Assembly: GCF_000226115.1 (NCBI RefSeq)
Contig: NC_016459.1
Location: forward strand, 372,001-436,000
Origin: Thermothielavioides terrestris NRRL 8126
Lineage: Eukaryota > Ascomycota > Sordariomycetes > Sordariales > Chaetomiaceae
Length of the DNA: 64,000 bases
Reading direction: 5' to 3'
Shown: positions 22,778-35,891 of the stretch, piece by piece
Position numbering within the stretch: position 1 is the first letter of the stretch
How the letters are laid out: each line of letters begins with the position of its first letter
Notes under the pieces: model-generated
The model's database searches: none
What the model was told of the DNA's origin: nothing
The model's input: the letters and a program-made list of their open reading frames with translations, nothing else
Translations under genes and position numbers: made by a program

Positions 22778-25068
22778 AGGGGGGGCAATCTGCAGATGAA
22801 GTTGGGATTATTCAACAGTAGGACTCGCTGGTGATCCCGCCAGTCGCTGAGCTTAGGCCTTCCTTCTCCGGAGAACGACAGCCGATCGTGCCTCGGCCTT
22901 GACAGCGGCTCCTGAGCGGGCGGAGCGGAACGTCCGGGTTCCTCGAGGAACCTGCCCTTCACAAGGCCCCACCCATCATGCGGATTCGCCTTCGACTCGC
23001 ACCATTGATCGATACTATCCGGTGGTTCCGGCGCCAGAGCGCGCCCGAAAGCTGCGATACATGTCAGCCCCACCACGCCGCTTACTCACGCCCCCAAGCC
23101 CCTGAGTCCGGACGCTTGCGCATCGGAAGGGGCCCCCCTCAATCCATCCCTCCATCTGGAGATCCCCAGGTACTCTACATAAGCAGTTCGCGGCAGAAAC
23201 GCCCTGGTCGAGCTTGCATTTTTGGGGCTTTTTGTGGGTAATCGCCTCCGGCCCTTGTGTGGGTGATGTGGAGCGAGACCCGGCGAGCAACTACGAACAA
23301 AAGAAAGGGAAGGGAACGGAGGGGACTGAACAGGATAGAGATCTCTGGATGATGCATTCATGTTTGCACACGACAACTGCGTAGATACTCGAGTAGGGCA
23401 ATGGACAACCGGGTGTTGTGTTCAATCACCGGCGTCAGGAATACCGGTCACTACAGGAGTTACGGCATACCGATTTTATATAGGTATATATACATGCTGC
23501 ATAGCACCATCGGCTGTTTGTTGCGAGAACGACAATGAAGCTCAGGAGTCAAGTGGAACTAAGGTATTGTAGCCGTCACAGGTAGACACATCACCGCGCA
23601 CGCACGGCGGCGTGCCGAACCGGACATGGCATCCCGTCTGAGGTTTGGCGTCTCGGAGCTTGCTTGGGCAGAGGAATGGAGGGAGATGAGAACGAGTCAA
23701 TAATCCAGTTACGTACATGTGATCCGTATGGAATACATCGCCTGCAACACCTCTGTCTCCCCAGGCAGTTCCCGGAACCCAACCAAACCGAAGATAGTGC
23801 AGTGCGACGCAGCTCGTGTGAAACCCACCAGCCAGACGCCAGCTCACTTCGACATCGTAGAGGAGCCGTCAAAGCCTGGCAAGGATGGTCTGTATGGTGA
23901 ACACCAGGGCTCTCGGTGCGACGGAAGAGCAGCAGCGGCCTCACCGCCCCATTCAGCCTCGAGCTTATCCCATCTGTTAGGTGACGGTTGTGCAACTAAA
24001 CAGTTACCAAGCACTCTGCTGGTCCGGCGCCCGATGACCCCCTTGCCGCTGATCGCACCGTAAAGGCACCCGAGGAACAACAAACCATCAGATTCCGTCC
24101 GTCCAGCCAGTACACATCCGGTCTCGGATACTCCGTCCCTCCCTCGCGGGGTATCTCTCTCCATTGCTATCCAAAAGCTACCAGGACGGAAAAGGAAAAA
24201 AAAAAAAAAAAAAAAAAAAGAAACAGAAGGGGCACAGACGCGGACACATGAGACATACAGAGGAGAAGAAAGAAACCGCGGGGCCGGCCCCGAAAAAGCA
24301 TATAGTTAATGGCATGGCGGGCAAACCAGCCTGACGGCCAGTCCCCGGCCGATCTCCTGCAACGTCCGACGTCTCATGTGTCCTCGTCTCGTCCCGCATC
24401 GCGTTTTGTCGTGCAAACAACCTGACCCAAACCACCCCCCCCGGAACCCGTTGCGTAACCCTGAAAATGCAAGCAGCAAAAACCGCCCGTCCACCAGCCA
24501 TTCTTCCCTCCCTCCTCCCCCAGAGCGCGAAATCAATCGGTGTGCCACCCGCCTAAGTTGAGCTGAGAAAGACCCCCAACCACCTTTTCATCACTGATCC
24601 TACCTGTCGTCGTATCGTCGTCGCAGGAAGTTAAGAGAGATGGGAAGTAGAAAAACGAAGAGAGTGGTGTCATAAACATGGCATTCCCGACCGGTAACCC
24701 AACAATGAAAACAGGTACGACATGGCTGAACCAAAATAAACCAGACCAATCTAGTTGCAACTCCAACAAGAAAACAATGAGCCCGCCAGGAATTCGCCGA
24801 AAGAACCCAATCGTGTTGCGCAGCGAATGTGTCGTGTCAACACAGCGTACAACGAAAAAAACTGGTATCATATGCGGAAACGAGCGGTCATGAGCGTATC
24901 CCATGCATCCGGACCCCGGTGCAAATGCAGCGAGTGTGTGTTAAAGTCGTGAGGAGGAGAGCGGCCAAATTCGCGGCCGATGCGAAAAGTAAACAAAAAA
25001 AAACAAAAAAAAAAAAAAAATACAGATGAGATCAAGAGAGCGTGATTTCAGGTGCCCAGGATGAGCGG
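22778..25068. other. Long intergenic region, A-rich tracts
   Basis: Convergent spacer of 2.3 kb between DUF2434 and the minus-strand C2H2 gene. It contains a pure run of 24 A at 24196-24219 and a shorter A-rich run at 24995-25020. On the minus strand these are T tracts downstream of the C2H2 stop, so the segment from about 24180 may be that gene's long 3' untranslated region. Frames inside are short and family-free. Confidence 0.4.
24196..24219. repeat. Poly(A)/poly(T) tract, 24 bases
   Basis: An uninterrupted homopolymer. No retroposon-like coding sequence or target duplication is seen beside it. Its length may be unreliable in assembly. Confidence 0.8.
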
Positions 25069-27299
25069 TCAGTAAGCCGTTGTCGCGGATCCCTCGCTCG
25101 TGGCGACGGCGACAAGAGCCTCCAGCCGCTTCAGCGATTCGGGGCTTGTTGTTCCTTGGTGGTTCGGCGGCCGCTCGGGGATCCGCTCCATCCGCTCCAT
25201 CCCGGGGCCAGGCTGCTGGCTGAGAGCCGGCTGTGGCTCCCGGGAAGGGAACCCCTGGAAGGAGCTGATGTTGGGATGTACGATCCGGTCGACATGGGGG
25301 CGGCTCTCCTGAACCGCCGCTTCCCCGGCGGGGTGGGGCGTGACCGGGCCGTTGTACCATCCGTGGCGTTTGGTTTCGCGCGGAGTGTTGAATACCGGCG
25401 CCGAGACCGTGTGTTGATGGCGGGGCACAAGCATGGGAGGGGGAGCAGGGGCGTGCGCCGGGACCATGGGAGCCGGCGCCACGGGCACCTCCTTCACCTC
25501 TGGCTCGAATCGGACCCGGGCTTGCTCGGCGCGAGCGAGCAGGGCTTGGTTCGCTTCGCTGGCCCAGGCCCCGGCGCTGTCCCTCGGCGGCGTGTTGATA
25601 TCCAGCCGCGTCAGCCCCCGATGCAGATGCGTGTCCCACTGCGAAGCAGGGACCTGTCGCTCATCCGCGGCCAAGTCGCCGGGCCGGGGCAGAGTCGGCG
25701 GATTGGGAGCATTCGAATCGACCACCATTGGCGACGGAATGCGCCGCGGCGGCGGAAGAGGCGTGATCTCGTCGAACGACTCGATGCCCGGAAGGCGGAG
25801 TTGTTGCGGAGGCTGGCCTGCAGGAGGTGGCGGATTCGGTACGGTGACAGTGTCCGGGGGGAACTGCGGGGGCGTGATGACCTGGCTCAACCTGCTCGCC
25901 CCGTTGTAGTCCCGCGTGTCGGGGTGCCAGGTACGCCTGCGCCATGCCTCGTCGGCGACGGAAGAGAACGAGTCCCGCCGCGACCAAGCCGAAGTTGAAG
26001 CAGTCGGCGACGACAGCAAGCTAGACTGGGACGGGGACAAGGTGCCACTGTTGGACGAGTTAAGCAGCCCCGACGGGCCGAAGATGGGGCCTCGGACGCC
26101 GGGGCCATGCGGTGATTGAAACGGGTTGTTGCCGCCTGACGGGACGCTCAGCCGGCGGCCAGGTGTCCTTACCCCAGCGTACATGCTGTGCGATCGGGAG
26201 TGAGACGAGTTTGGTGACATGACGGGGCCCCAGTGGGGACTATTTTGGCCGGTGGAGAAGGTCGCCGAGGTGGGCGTGCTGAAGTCGCTGGGCGAAGGTG
26301 GCCGGTAGTATTGGCCATCCGGAGCGCGATATGATTCGAGCCTTGGTCGGGATTCCGCCATAATCAGGGCCGGAGGCCGTCGGCGTGCTTCGTTGATGGA
26401 GTAGGTGGAAGCGATCGAGCTTACGCTCGCGATGCTCGATGTGGACAATGACTTGGCATGTCCTCGGCCGCCCGGTCCAACGCTGCCGGCTGTGGACGCT
26501 CTCGCTCGGCCTGGCTGTCGCACTCGGTCGGTCCGGATCTGCCTCTGAAACCGCGTGCCAGTGGCCGCGAGCGAGTCGATGGGGATGTCTTCGTTGACGT
26601 GCACCGTTTGCGCGTGCTGTCTCAGGTTGTCGAGCCGGGAAAACCGTCGCGAGCAGTGACATTGGAACGGGCGCTCGCCCGTGTGTTTCCTACGACGCCG
26701 ACGAAGTCAGAGTTGATTCGCCGCGCAAGTCATGATCCGGGGCTTGGTTACCTGATATGACGAGCTAGGTGCTCGCTCCGGGTGAAGCTCAGGTTGCACG
26801 GCGGATAGTCGGTGCAATAGAACCTCTGAGATTTCTTCTTCTTGTTCTTTGTCCCATCTGCATCGACGCTCTCCTCATCCGAGCCGGCACCATCGTCGGC
26901 TGCGTGCGCCTCGCCATCCGTATCGTCCATGTCCACATCCTCTGATGATTCTTTAGATCTCCTCGAGTGCTGCGAATGGTCTCTGGGGGGCGCGCCGGCT
27001 GCGGGCTCGGGGACTTGGACCGATTCGGGGAATGGCGAGGTCGGGAGAGGTCTTTGCGACGCCATCGCACTGGCGCTGGCGCCGAAGCTGGTTCGGGTTG
27101 GCGTCTTCGCCTCATCTAAAGGCTTCGTCGGTTCGGCCGGGGCGGTCGTCGGGCGCGGCGTCATCGGTGAGGCCACGGTTGCTTCTTCGGTGTGTTCTCC
27201 GGCCGAGAGCCGGTTATTGACTGGCCGAAATGCGGCAGCCATGATGGGGGCCTGCGTTGTCTGAGGAAAGCGTTGGGAGGGGAACCAGGGGTTAGGCAC
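25069..27299 (-). CDS. C2H2 zinc-finger transcription factor (RGM1/USV1-like tandem finger type)
   Basis: Two exons (26752-27299, 25069-26689) give 722 residues; the intron 26690-26751 splits the finger linker. Finger 1 is FYCTDYPPC and [13 protein letters not shown], the linker is KHTGERPF, and finger 2 is [17 protein letters not shown] ending QTVH. This pair, followed by [19 protein letters not shown], is characteristic of a Pezizomycotina-wide regulator related to yeast stress and respiration regulators of the RGM1/USV1 group. The N-terminus (residues 1-155) has acidic stretches ([12 protein letters not shown]), a possible activation region; the C-terminal 500 residues are Ser/Pro-rich and probably disordered. 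The start at 27299 is the first ATG; a second at residue 20 (27242) is possible. Nuclear, DNA-binding; the targets are unknown. Confidence 0.87.
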
Positions 27300-30200
27300 G
27301 GGCAGATAAGTGTGGACAGCCTGGCGAGGCTGAGACGATCAAGCCCGCTGCAGGGGGTAAGCAAGTGCGGGGGAGGCTGTTTGGGAATGATTGCGACGAC
27401 GTAAGGGCAGGCGATCCGCCAGCGGGGCGAAGGTCGGAAGAGGGGCCAGAAGTGAGTCCAGGCGGCGGAACTGCGCATTCAAGAAAATCGTACGCAGTAG
27501 CCGAAAAAAAGACGGGCGGAGCGAGAGGTGCGAGCGCGGCCTTGGAAGATGGAGTCTTGATTTGAAAAAGACAGTGCTGACTGCTTCCAGCTCCCAGTTG
27601 TTCCGGGTCCGCGGTGGGGATCGCTGCATGGAGCGGCCCAGGCACAGGCTGAACTGAAAGCGAGGCCGACCGCAGCAAACACAACAATTACCCGCGTATT
27701 GTCGCTGCTGGGAAATGCGCCAAGTTGAACACGCTGCGTAGTGTCTGTACTGTACGGAGTAGTGTACAGCAGGTCCCGGTAGGAGAGAAGAGTGCCCGAT
27801 GCGAAGCCCCTCGGGCGAGGGGGCTGGCTGTGCGGGTTCCTTTCGACTTCTCTGCAGGAGACGAGGGAGGGGGGGCGTGTGGCGAAGGAACTCAGGTCGT
27901 CCTTGCTTGGGTGGATGCGAACGCAGGGGAGGTCGACTTGCAACTGGGCGTGAGAACGGCGGAGGCAGGGACGGACCAACCAGCTGCTTCCCCAATCGCG
28001 ATCAGTGTGGCTTTGCCGTCTGCAGTGTACTGCAGCGCGGAAAGGGTGTCCTGGACGAAACCGGAGCGGTGGTCTTCACGAGGTGTTGTATGGATGTGCA
28101 TACGGAATACGCTTCCTCGCCTTGGTTACGGAATAGGCTTCCTCGCCTAGGTGGTTATGGGCCGCCCTTGTGGGCATGGGGGTTTGCCCTGCAGGACCAA
28201 CCCCCGTCGCGGGATCCCTGCCCTGAGCAGTTGGGCCTGTGCCAGGCTGCCCACGCGATGCCTTCCGGATCGGATTCGGCGTAGCTTACGGAATGGGAAA
28301 TGGAAGGAACCGTATCAGCCGGTAAGCAAAGCAAGGGGCCCCAACATCCGCCGGTGAATTCCTTGGCCGAGCGGGGAGCTTGCATGCCCCGCGGGTGGCT
28401 GAACGTTTGGTATGAGGTTATCGAGGGTGTATGTAGTGTACGGAGTACTGAGAGCAGGGTCTGTGCGAAGGAAAAGAAGAGGGCTTTACATGTATGCTGA
28501 GCGCTAATCCGAGTTCACCCGGCACAGATGACGAGTCCCTTGTTGATGTCGGAACTGCGGCCGGTTGCGCGCGGTTCAGGTTCCATGTCAAAGAAGGTTG
28601 AATCCATGGTGGCGAACCTGCAAAGTTTAGGCCTTCCGGGTTGGTCTTGGCACTGAGCACAGATGCACCATACAGTGGAGTTAAGAGCCCCCGTACCTGA
28701 GCTTGGGCGGGAGGAAGGTTCCATGCAGCACAGGAGCCAAATATTGGATCTTCCGCCACAAATAGTTGACGGAAGTACACTCATACATAAGGTACCGACA
28801 TACAGCTGGGAAGCAGTGACGAGTTGGAGGTCTGAGGGACACTCCGTCCTCTCTGCACAGCGGAACTGCACCTTGCCCGCAAGACCAGGCCTGGAATAGC
28901 CGAAGGAGATGGGATTGAACCCCAAAGGAGTTTAGCGACAGTTAACTGCCTTTGCGATTTTACTTCCGCCCGTGGGCGGTAGTTAATTAAGTACCTGAGA
29001 AAGGTAAGTGAAGCAGCCGCTTATCGAGCCCAGCCACACCTCTGCACCTGCCCGCCTGCACTCCCATCGTCCCTTCCATGTATGGGTTGTTGAACCCGAA
29101 TGTTGCATTCCGTAATGCTTGCACAATCCGACGGCCATTCTGACTCAGAACCGGGTCATGCACACAGCTTGCATCTGCCATCTTGGCCGCTCCGATCGCC
29201 GATGCTGCCTCCCTGCTCATTCGCCATCCAGCACCCGGCTCCTGTGCCACTTCTTCACTCGCAGCTACCAGCCTTCGGGTACCTGGCCGCTGCTCCCAGG
29301 TGCGCTCTCCGGAGAATGGGCCTGGTACCTGAAAGTCGCCCCTGCCTCTGAGGGGCTAACGCCCGGACATACCACGATATGCCCAAAAGCAAATCGGTCC
29401 GGGAGTGGCGTCCCACCATGGACCGCTTCTCTCTTCCGGCAATGCAACTGAGACCAGAGTGTGTTGAAACAGGGTTGCTTCAGAGACAAACAAGCGCTAT
29501 CTGTGTATCCTTCCGCGTCCGGCCCGCCTCCTAAGTCTAACGTCGGCGTTGAAGCGATACCATGCCGCTAGTGTATTTTTTAGGGAGGCAAGCCAAGAAC
29601 TTCTGTGCCCGCCGCATCCCGGTCTGTTGCCGTTGCGGGGTTTCTTTGGGCGCCGCCAGGGCATTGCGTCATGATGGACAGCAGCCCCCCACTCGCCGAA
29701 TGCGACAGCGGGGCTCCAGCTCAGGGGGCAGGGAATCGCTCCTTTGAGAGAGACGGAACCAACATCCACCCAAGGCGCCACTTTGCCTCCCTGCTCTGCT
29801 TGTGGAACGTTTCAACGACTCGGGAAGTGCCGATAACGAATATGCCCTCTCAGAATATTGATGCCAAGCCGACAACGCATACGACAGCAGTACATACTGC
29901 GGTACATACCCGGAGCAGCGCCAGGCCCCTGGCTTTGCGCACCCTGCATGGGCGACGTACACCACGGGCCAGGCGACAACGGTGCCGACGTCACGATGCA
30001 ATGTCAGCTGTCAGCCTGTGTTTGCCGACAGTTGGGAGCGCGCAGGCAGGATGGGCACCGAATATAAATTTAACGACGTGGCCACCTGAAGCTCAGCCAT
30101 CTGTCCTTCTCAGCTCCCGTATCACCCAAAACCGACGGCCGGTACTCGCCACTGCCTTCTTTTCGGAGTGTGGTGGACGCTGGCATCCAACGAGTTCACA

Positions 30201-31421
30201 AGCTTATTTTCAGCCGACCGCTCGCAGAGCCGGAACAAGCATGAAGTGGTCGTCTGACCACTGCGCCTTGGCACCAGCCATAACGAGCTAGTTAGCACAG
30301 CACACAGTCGCAAAGCACAATGACCGGCCGTCCTCAGACAGTGGACTCCTCGCCCGCCATAACTCAGCAACTAATGTTAACCCTTCATAGCGCTGAAGGT
30401 ACAGCACACCCAGCCTCCCGGTTTCGAGTTGATGAGTAACACCAAGAATCCCACCACTCAAGTCCTGGGGACCTGGGCGATGGCAAAATGATCTCGACTT
30501 CTCGGCAGTCAGCTTCGACTCGGCCCCACCCCACCACCGCACAAGGATTGCGTGTCTCTTCGGATGACCGTCGCATGACAGGACGCACAGCATCAGCGAC
30601 ACACTTCGGAGTCCCTCCCTCCCTCCAGATGCGGTCCGGAGTCTCAGTGCTTCTTTTTTCCCACTCGGGTCCGTGCTCCGGGTCCCGGATGCGATAACGC
30701 CGGCATCTTGCAGCTGCTCCGCGACAATATGCAACCTCCGCTGCCATCTTTTTGCCGTGTCGAGAATGGTTATTTTCCTTCACTCGGGACCGAAAAGCAC
30801 CACCTGCGATAGTGGGATAAATTAAGTCCCCCGAATCTCGTGTCCTTTGCTTCCGTCTGCCTACTCATCTATCAGGATTAGGCAACACCCTCTGTCTGGC
30901 CGTAACCCCCGTATCGCAGGTAGCTTCCACAAGAGGCAACGCACCAGCGCCCAGCACAGCAGGCTGGCACATTTTCGAACCGCCTGGTTGGACGGCTTCT
31001 GTGAGGGTAAATATCTCAGGTGTCCCGTCGTCCGTGGAGCTTGAGAAACGGAAGTCGCGGTGGGGTTGTAGCTCAGTCCCACGTGCCTGTCCCCGAATGT
31101 AACCCCCAGACAATTATTAATCAAGCGGGGGCAGCAAGCTCGCGGGCCCCATTTCCAGGGCGACTGCAAGGGACCTCAGGGGCATGATGCGCTGTTGACT
31201 CAGAAAAGGGGCATTCTGCATGTGCTGTGCTTTGACCACCTCTGTCTGTCACCCTCCGGCGTGCCGCAGGACTAATATGCAGATAACAACTGTTGTCTAT
31301 CCTCCGCTGTCTATCCAATAACTAAACGCTTTGTGACGCTAAGAATTAGGGAGACAGAAAAAAATCCGTTTTAGGAAGGACACCGACACCTCGAGCCCGT
31401 CAGCCGAGGCCAGGCCCAATC
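27300..31421. other. 4.1-kb region without a recognised gene
   Basis: Between the two minus-strand genes (C2H2 and MYND-like). The first 500-700 bases are pyrimidine-rich on the minus strand and probably form the C2H2 promoter and leader. TACGGAGTA-type motifs occur at 27747-27770 and 28436-28448. Open frames up to 228 codons exist (for example 29605-30291, plus) but show Arg/Pro/His-rich, family-free translations and no splice-linked continuation, so they are not called. Confidence 0.4.
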
Positions 31422-33390
31422 TCAAAAACCATGTCCCGCGCGCTCATACATCTCAATCGCCACCAGAATCCGCTCCCTCTCGCGCTCAAGCTCGGCCCTC
31501 CGCCACTCCTCCGGCCCCAGCCCTTCCAGCGTCATATACGCCAGCGCCCGCTCCGTGTAGCAGACGAGCGAGCGAGGCGGCGGCGGCCGCAGCGCGGGGG
31601 GAACCGCCCCGCTCCCGCCCCCGAACTCAGCCTCGGACTCGAGCTCGTACGGACTCGGCACGGCGCCCGCCGGCCCCAGCTCATCCGCGCCGGCGCCCGC
31701 GTGCAGCACGCGCGCGTACGTGCGCCAGTACGCCTCGAAGCCGCGCGGGCCGTGCCGCGCCCACTCCCGCGGCCGCGTGTAGCGCAGGTACTTGTGCAGC
31801 GCGCGCGCGTGGTGCGGCGCGATGGCGCGCCCGTCCGGCCGCACCAGCACCGCTGCCACGTCGTCGTCGTCGTTGTTGTCGCTGCACGCCGCCTCTTGCG
31901 GCTCCGCCAGCGCCAGCCGCGTCGGGTCCGTCGGCGCGAAGTGCACTGTCCAAAGCAGCGGTTGGAGCCATGAGCGGCGGGGCCGCAGGCCGGGGGGCTT
32001 GTCGCGGTTGTTGGGGGCCCCGCGCAGGCCGTGCCGGAACGGCGGGTTGATGTCCATGCTGTAGTGCACGTACCAGGGCAGGCCGACGGCGAAGGCGCCG
32101 GCCATAGGGCGCGCGCTGTGCGGCCAGGCGGGGAAGTAGACGCCGCCGGCGTAGATGAGCTCGGCAGGGTCGTTGGAGGCGTCGGGCGCGGATGCGGGGG
32201 GTGCGGAGGGAGCAGCGGTTTCTCGCTCGGCTCTCTGGGGGTCGGGATGGAAGCGGCACCAGAGCTGGCGGCGAGCGGGGTGGTTGGGGTCGACGACCTT
32301 GCATGCCGGCGTCGCGGTGGGACACCTCTTGTAGACGGCCGGGGCCGGGTTGAGCTGGGAGAGAGTCAGATAGTGGAGAACGGTGCTGAGGTCGCGCCGG
32401 CTGAAGTCGAGGATCTTGATGGACGTGCCCCGTTCCTTGATCTTCCACTTCCAGACCATCGGGCCCGACTGGCTAGCCTTCGCTTCGCCCCGGTTGCTGC
32501 TCCCGTCGCTGTTTGGCTGGCTGCCCGGATGGTACCAAGCTCGGCGAAGCGTGTCCAGCTCACGCCAGATTTCGGCGTCACTCATGCTTGCCTCGGCCCC
32601 GCGCTCGACGTCGGCGGGTTCCGCCGGACTGACTTTCACGTAGTCGCGCAAGTCGTAGCCAAAGCAAAAGAATACCACGGGGCCTGGCCACAATACGCCG
32701 TGGTGTTGGATGGCATCGTGGTACCACGCAGTGTTGGCCCATGACAAGTCGACGGCAACCTCGGGCGCTGGGTTCATCAAGTTTGACGCGAAGCCTGGGG
32801 TCCTCAGTAAAAAGAGGTGTTGGCCAAGTTTTGTCTCGTTGGGGAGAGGACTGATGCGGGTGGAAGCAAGGAGGGGACGCACCGATAGCAATGCCGTGGC
32901 CTAGCTTTGTGAACAAGGCAGCCTCGGAGCCTGCCAGAGCCGGGTTGACCACGGCGAGATCAAGCCAGCACTTGTCAGCGCCGACATGGCCGAAATACCC
33001 GTCGAACGCCGGGTGGTCTATGGTGATTCGGCAGCCCTTGACTTTGAGCCAGGTGAGCTTGAACGTGGATGTGGAGTTGCTAGGCACGACGATCAGGGCA
33101 CGCCGGTGCTTGCGCGTCGGCCGGGATCCGAGGGATGCCCCTCTGAAGAGCGCGCACTTGATGGTTGCGTCCCGGGTGTACATTTGCTTGCATGCCTCGC
33201 TGCAGTAGACTCCTTCGCCGCATTCGCAGCGGAGTCCAGGTTTGGCCACTCCTGCATCGGACACCGGATCGTTGCCGCATTCGATGCAGTTGTCGTCCCA
33301 GGCCGAGGTATGCAAGCCCCACAGGTGCAGGCGGTGCTGCGGCTCGTCTTTGGCGATGGCGATATCTGAGATGTCGATCCTGATTGGCAT
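31422..33390 (-). CDS. Protein of unknown function with N-terminal MYND-like zinc finger
   Basis: Two exons (32883-33390, 31422-32794) give 626 residues. Residues about 33-75 carry a treble-clef style cysteine cluster: CIECG, then CECGEGVYCSEACKQMY and a final KC, near the MYND pattern but lacking its usual last His-x3-Cys spacing. The rest has no family I can name. It includes WLKVKGCRITIDHPAF, a TKLGHGIAI stretch at the splice junction, an acidic Asp run (NNDDDDV), and a charged helical end (EEWRRAELERERERI). The frame stays open upstream of 33390, but MPIRIDISD is the best start because similarity-free, low-quality sequence lies before it. MYND domains usually bind proline-rich partners, so a scaffold or regulator is possible but unproven. 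Confidence 0.7.
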
Positions 33391-35891
33391 CGTGGGGAGC
33401 CGTCTGAGTGTCGTGCCGGAGAGGGAGCAGAAGGGTGAGGTAAGGCAAGAGAGCGAAAGCTGGCGGCAGTCAACTGGAAGATCACGGCGCTGGAAGTTCC
33501 AGGTTGCCAGTTGGGACCCCAACCCAGCACAAGGTAGGTACAGGTTCTGCAGCTAGCACAGTCGCCTACCTTACCTAAGGTACCAGGTAGAGAGAGAAGG
33601 CGGGATCTTCATGCCAGGGCCGCAGCTGCCGTTGCTGTGAGAACTCCCTTTAACCTCTGACCGATGATAAAACACCTCAGAGGTGGAGATAGGTACCTCC
33701 TACATTGACAGGTCCAAGAAGCTACGCTCTCTGAGTCTCTTTGCCACTGTTCAGACATGAGCTTCTCAGCCTGGTCCCCAAAAATTAAGTCATCAACCAC
33801 TCCTGTGGAGGTCTCAAGCTGCCATGCTGAAAATCTCCCTTAAAAGCGAACACTCGTATGGATCCCCCCAGAACCTGCTCGAGCTGATTCGCGCTTACTC
33901 TCCACATGCCCTAATCTAGAAATACATTGCCATTATGCAGTTAGTCGTACATAACATGACGACGGACGCGGTGCCTCTCGTCACGATTCCACTACACGAG
34001 CTCCATTCAGAGGAGCACAGCGGGATTACCTAGCGTCTCATATCGACCACTTCACCGGTGCCTCCGCTCCTAAGGCGACGGTCCTCCACTCCCAAGGCAG
34101 GCCATCGATGCTAGCGGTATAAAAAAAAAAAAAGAAAAGAAAAAAAAATCGAGCGACATCCCCAGGCTCCCTTTCTCGCGCTAGGAAAGATTCTACTTCT
34201 ACTGTGACAGCATGGTTCAAGATGCGTAGCTACAATACGCGCCATCTTGTATCTGTCGTGCGAACCATTTATTTTGCTCACTGGACGGATGCGTTTGTCT
34301 CGACGTGCCCCGGCGCTGGTTTGGGGTGCCCATCTGGAATATGCCAGCACCACCTGAGTTCACTCTCTGCAAAGTAGCACGCCCCGCTGAAGTCTGTTCC
34401 TATCAAATCATCTTGCCCTTGATGGACAACATTAGCGACCTGACCTATTTCCTTCTGTTCGGGCCGGCTGTTTGGGCTGCGCCCGCATCACTCTGGCGAG
34501 TCCAGCGATATGGACAAATATGTCTAAACTTTCTCAAAACAGATGGGCCGTCATACGGTCTGGAATTTATGTCCCTAGCTCCCAGCATGACCGCACCACT
34601 CCCCTTGGGGTACGAGATAACTTACAAACGTGGCAACAAAGAGTCCTCATCAGGGCCGAGCTCGTGGAGGACCTCATTCTCGGTACAAAACGAAATGGCT
34701 CAGTCAAGGACTGCCGTCTAGGTGATCCTCCTTCCTAGACCCTGCTCTATGGCCAACCACACCAAGGATTCCAGGTTCCTTTCTTCGCGACGTACTGCCA
34801 AGTTCCGCCCTCGCATCTGGGCTGTCCCAGCCCATTTCCCTTAGAAAAGGCTGGTAGCCGGCCGCTCGGACTCAACGCTTACATCTCCTAGGCGCCGATG
34901 GCCAGTGCCGTCTCGGCGTAGTTCAGCCCGAGGCAGTAGCTCGTCCCCTTACGACTCTGGTTTCGAGTCGACGCGCAGTCTGGATGTTTCGGCCAGATAT
35001 ACTACTCACTGCATAATCGAGGTTCCACAAACTCTCCGGCTCGAATGAAACAAAGGACGGTGTGCCGCAGAATGGGAGTCCAGGCAGGTGAAAAGAGTGA
35101 TCAGATTTTGGTCTACTCCGAAGTCATGTTTCGTGGCTGTCGAAAGTTGATGATTCCAAGTTGATGATTCCATATCCACACAGCCGAAGCAAAGACATCG
35201 AGTGCTCTCGCCGCCACGGAAATATGGTCGGCTCTCAGGGATGGGAAAGGTTGAATAACTTGCATTGATCATCGACAACCAGGGCTTGTTGCCTGGTCCC
35301 AGGAGCAGGCGAATCATGCAGCCATCCTTCTGTACCGAGATTAAAGAGATCTGGGTACCGAATGTATCCTAACAAGCCTAAGCTGTCTGTCGCATGTTCC
35401 GGCAGGCGGTCAATGCCAAGCTCCTGCTGGCTGCCGGCACCCAGTCGATCAAACAGTCCCAAACCATCCCACGTCACTGCACTGCACCGGCACTTTGTCA
35501 ACAACCGAGCAAACACGTATGCAGCGACAGCTTTATCTCGGTACCATCGCCGGCTGCTTCCCGCCCGTCCCTCTAGTACGCAAATTTGGGACGGTCGACG
35601 GGATCTGCGACGATATCGGTTACGGCGATCTGGGACACCGGTCTTCAAAGAGATAGATCGGCCAAGAAATGGGATGATCAAGTCAATGCGCCGTCTTTGA
35701 CAGAAAACCCTGCATCTCTATATATGTACCCAGGTCGACGTGTGATGGCGTTATCGTCTCATCCATTCTCGTCATCCAGACATCCAATCCAACTCAGATT
35801 TCCCTTCGTTCACGGCCCGGCGTCGTCCCTGTTGATCAGTTTTCCATACCACACCTTTCATTAATACACCACCCATCACAAGCCAACCAAC
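33391..35891. other. Intergenic region with A-rich tract
   Basis: A 2.5-kb region upstream of the MYND-like gene (minus) and the BAS2-like gene (plus), hence holding divergent promoters. It contains an A-rich tract at 34120-34148, TACC/GGTA-rich DNA at 33567-33592, and a duplicated AAGTTGATGATTCC at about 35145-35172. No family-like coding frame is seen. Confidence 0.4.
35719..35726 (+). promoter_or_regulatory. Probable TATA box of BAS2-like gene
   Basis: TATATATG lies 166-173 bases before the start codon at 35892, a typical distance for inducible fungal genes. Position and sequence only; no expression evidence. Confidence 0.4.

Noticed and set aside
24196..24219. Poly(A) tail of a retroposed gene copy
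   Set aside because: No coding remnant or target duplication flanks it; a simple homopolymer in a 3' region is more likely.
27339..27995. 218-codon minus-strand ORF upstream of the C2H2 gene
   Set aside because: Pro/Arg/Ser-rich and located in the probable leader or promoter; no conserved pattern.
28890..28990. Possible minus-strand tRNA (B-box-like GGTTCAATCCC)
   Set aside because: The T-arm word fits, and a partial acceptor pairing exists, but there is no A box, no convincing D arm and no 7-base anticodon loop with a 5-bp stem.
29605..30291. 228-codon plus-strand ORF
   Set aside because: Arg/His/Pro/Thr-rich translation without domain pattern, no start context or splice partners; long frames like this are expected in GC-rich DNA.
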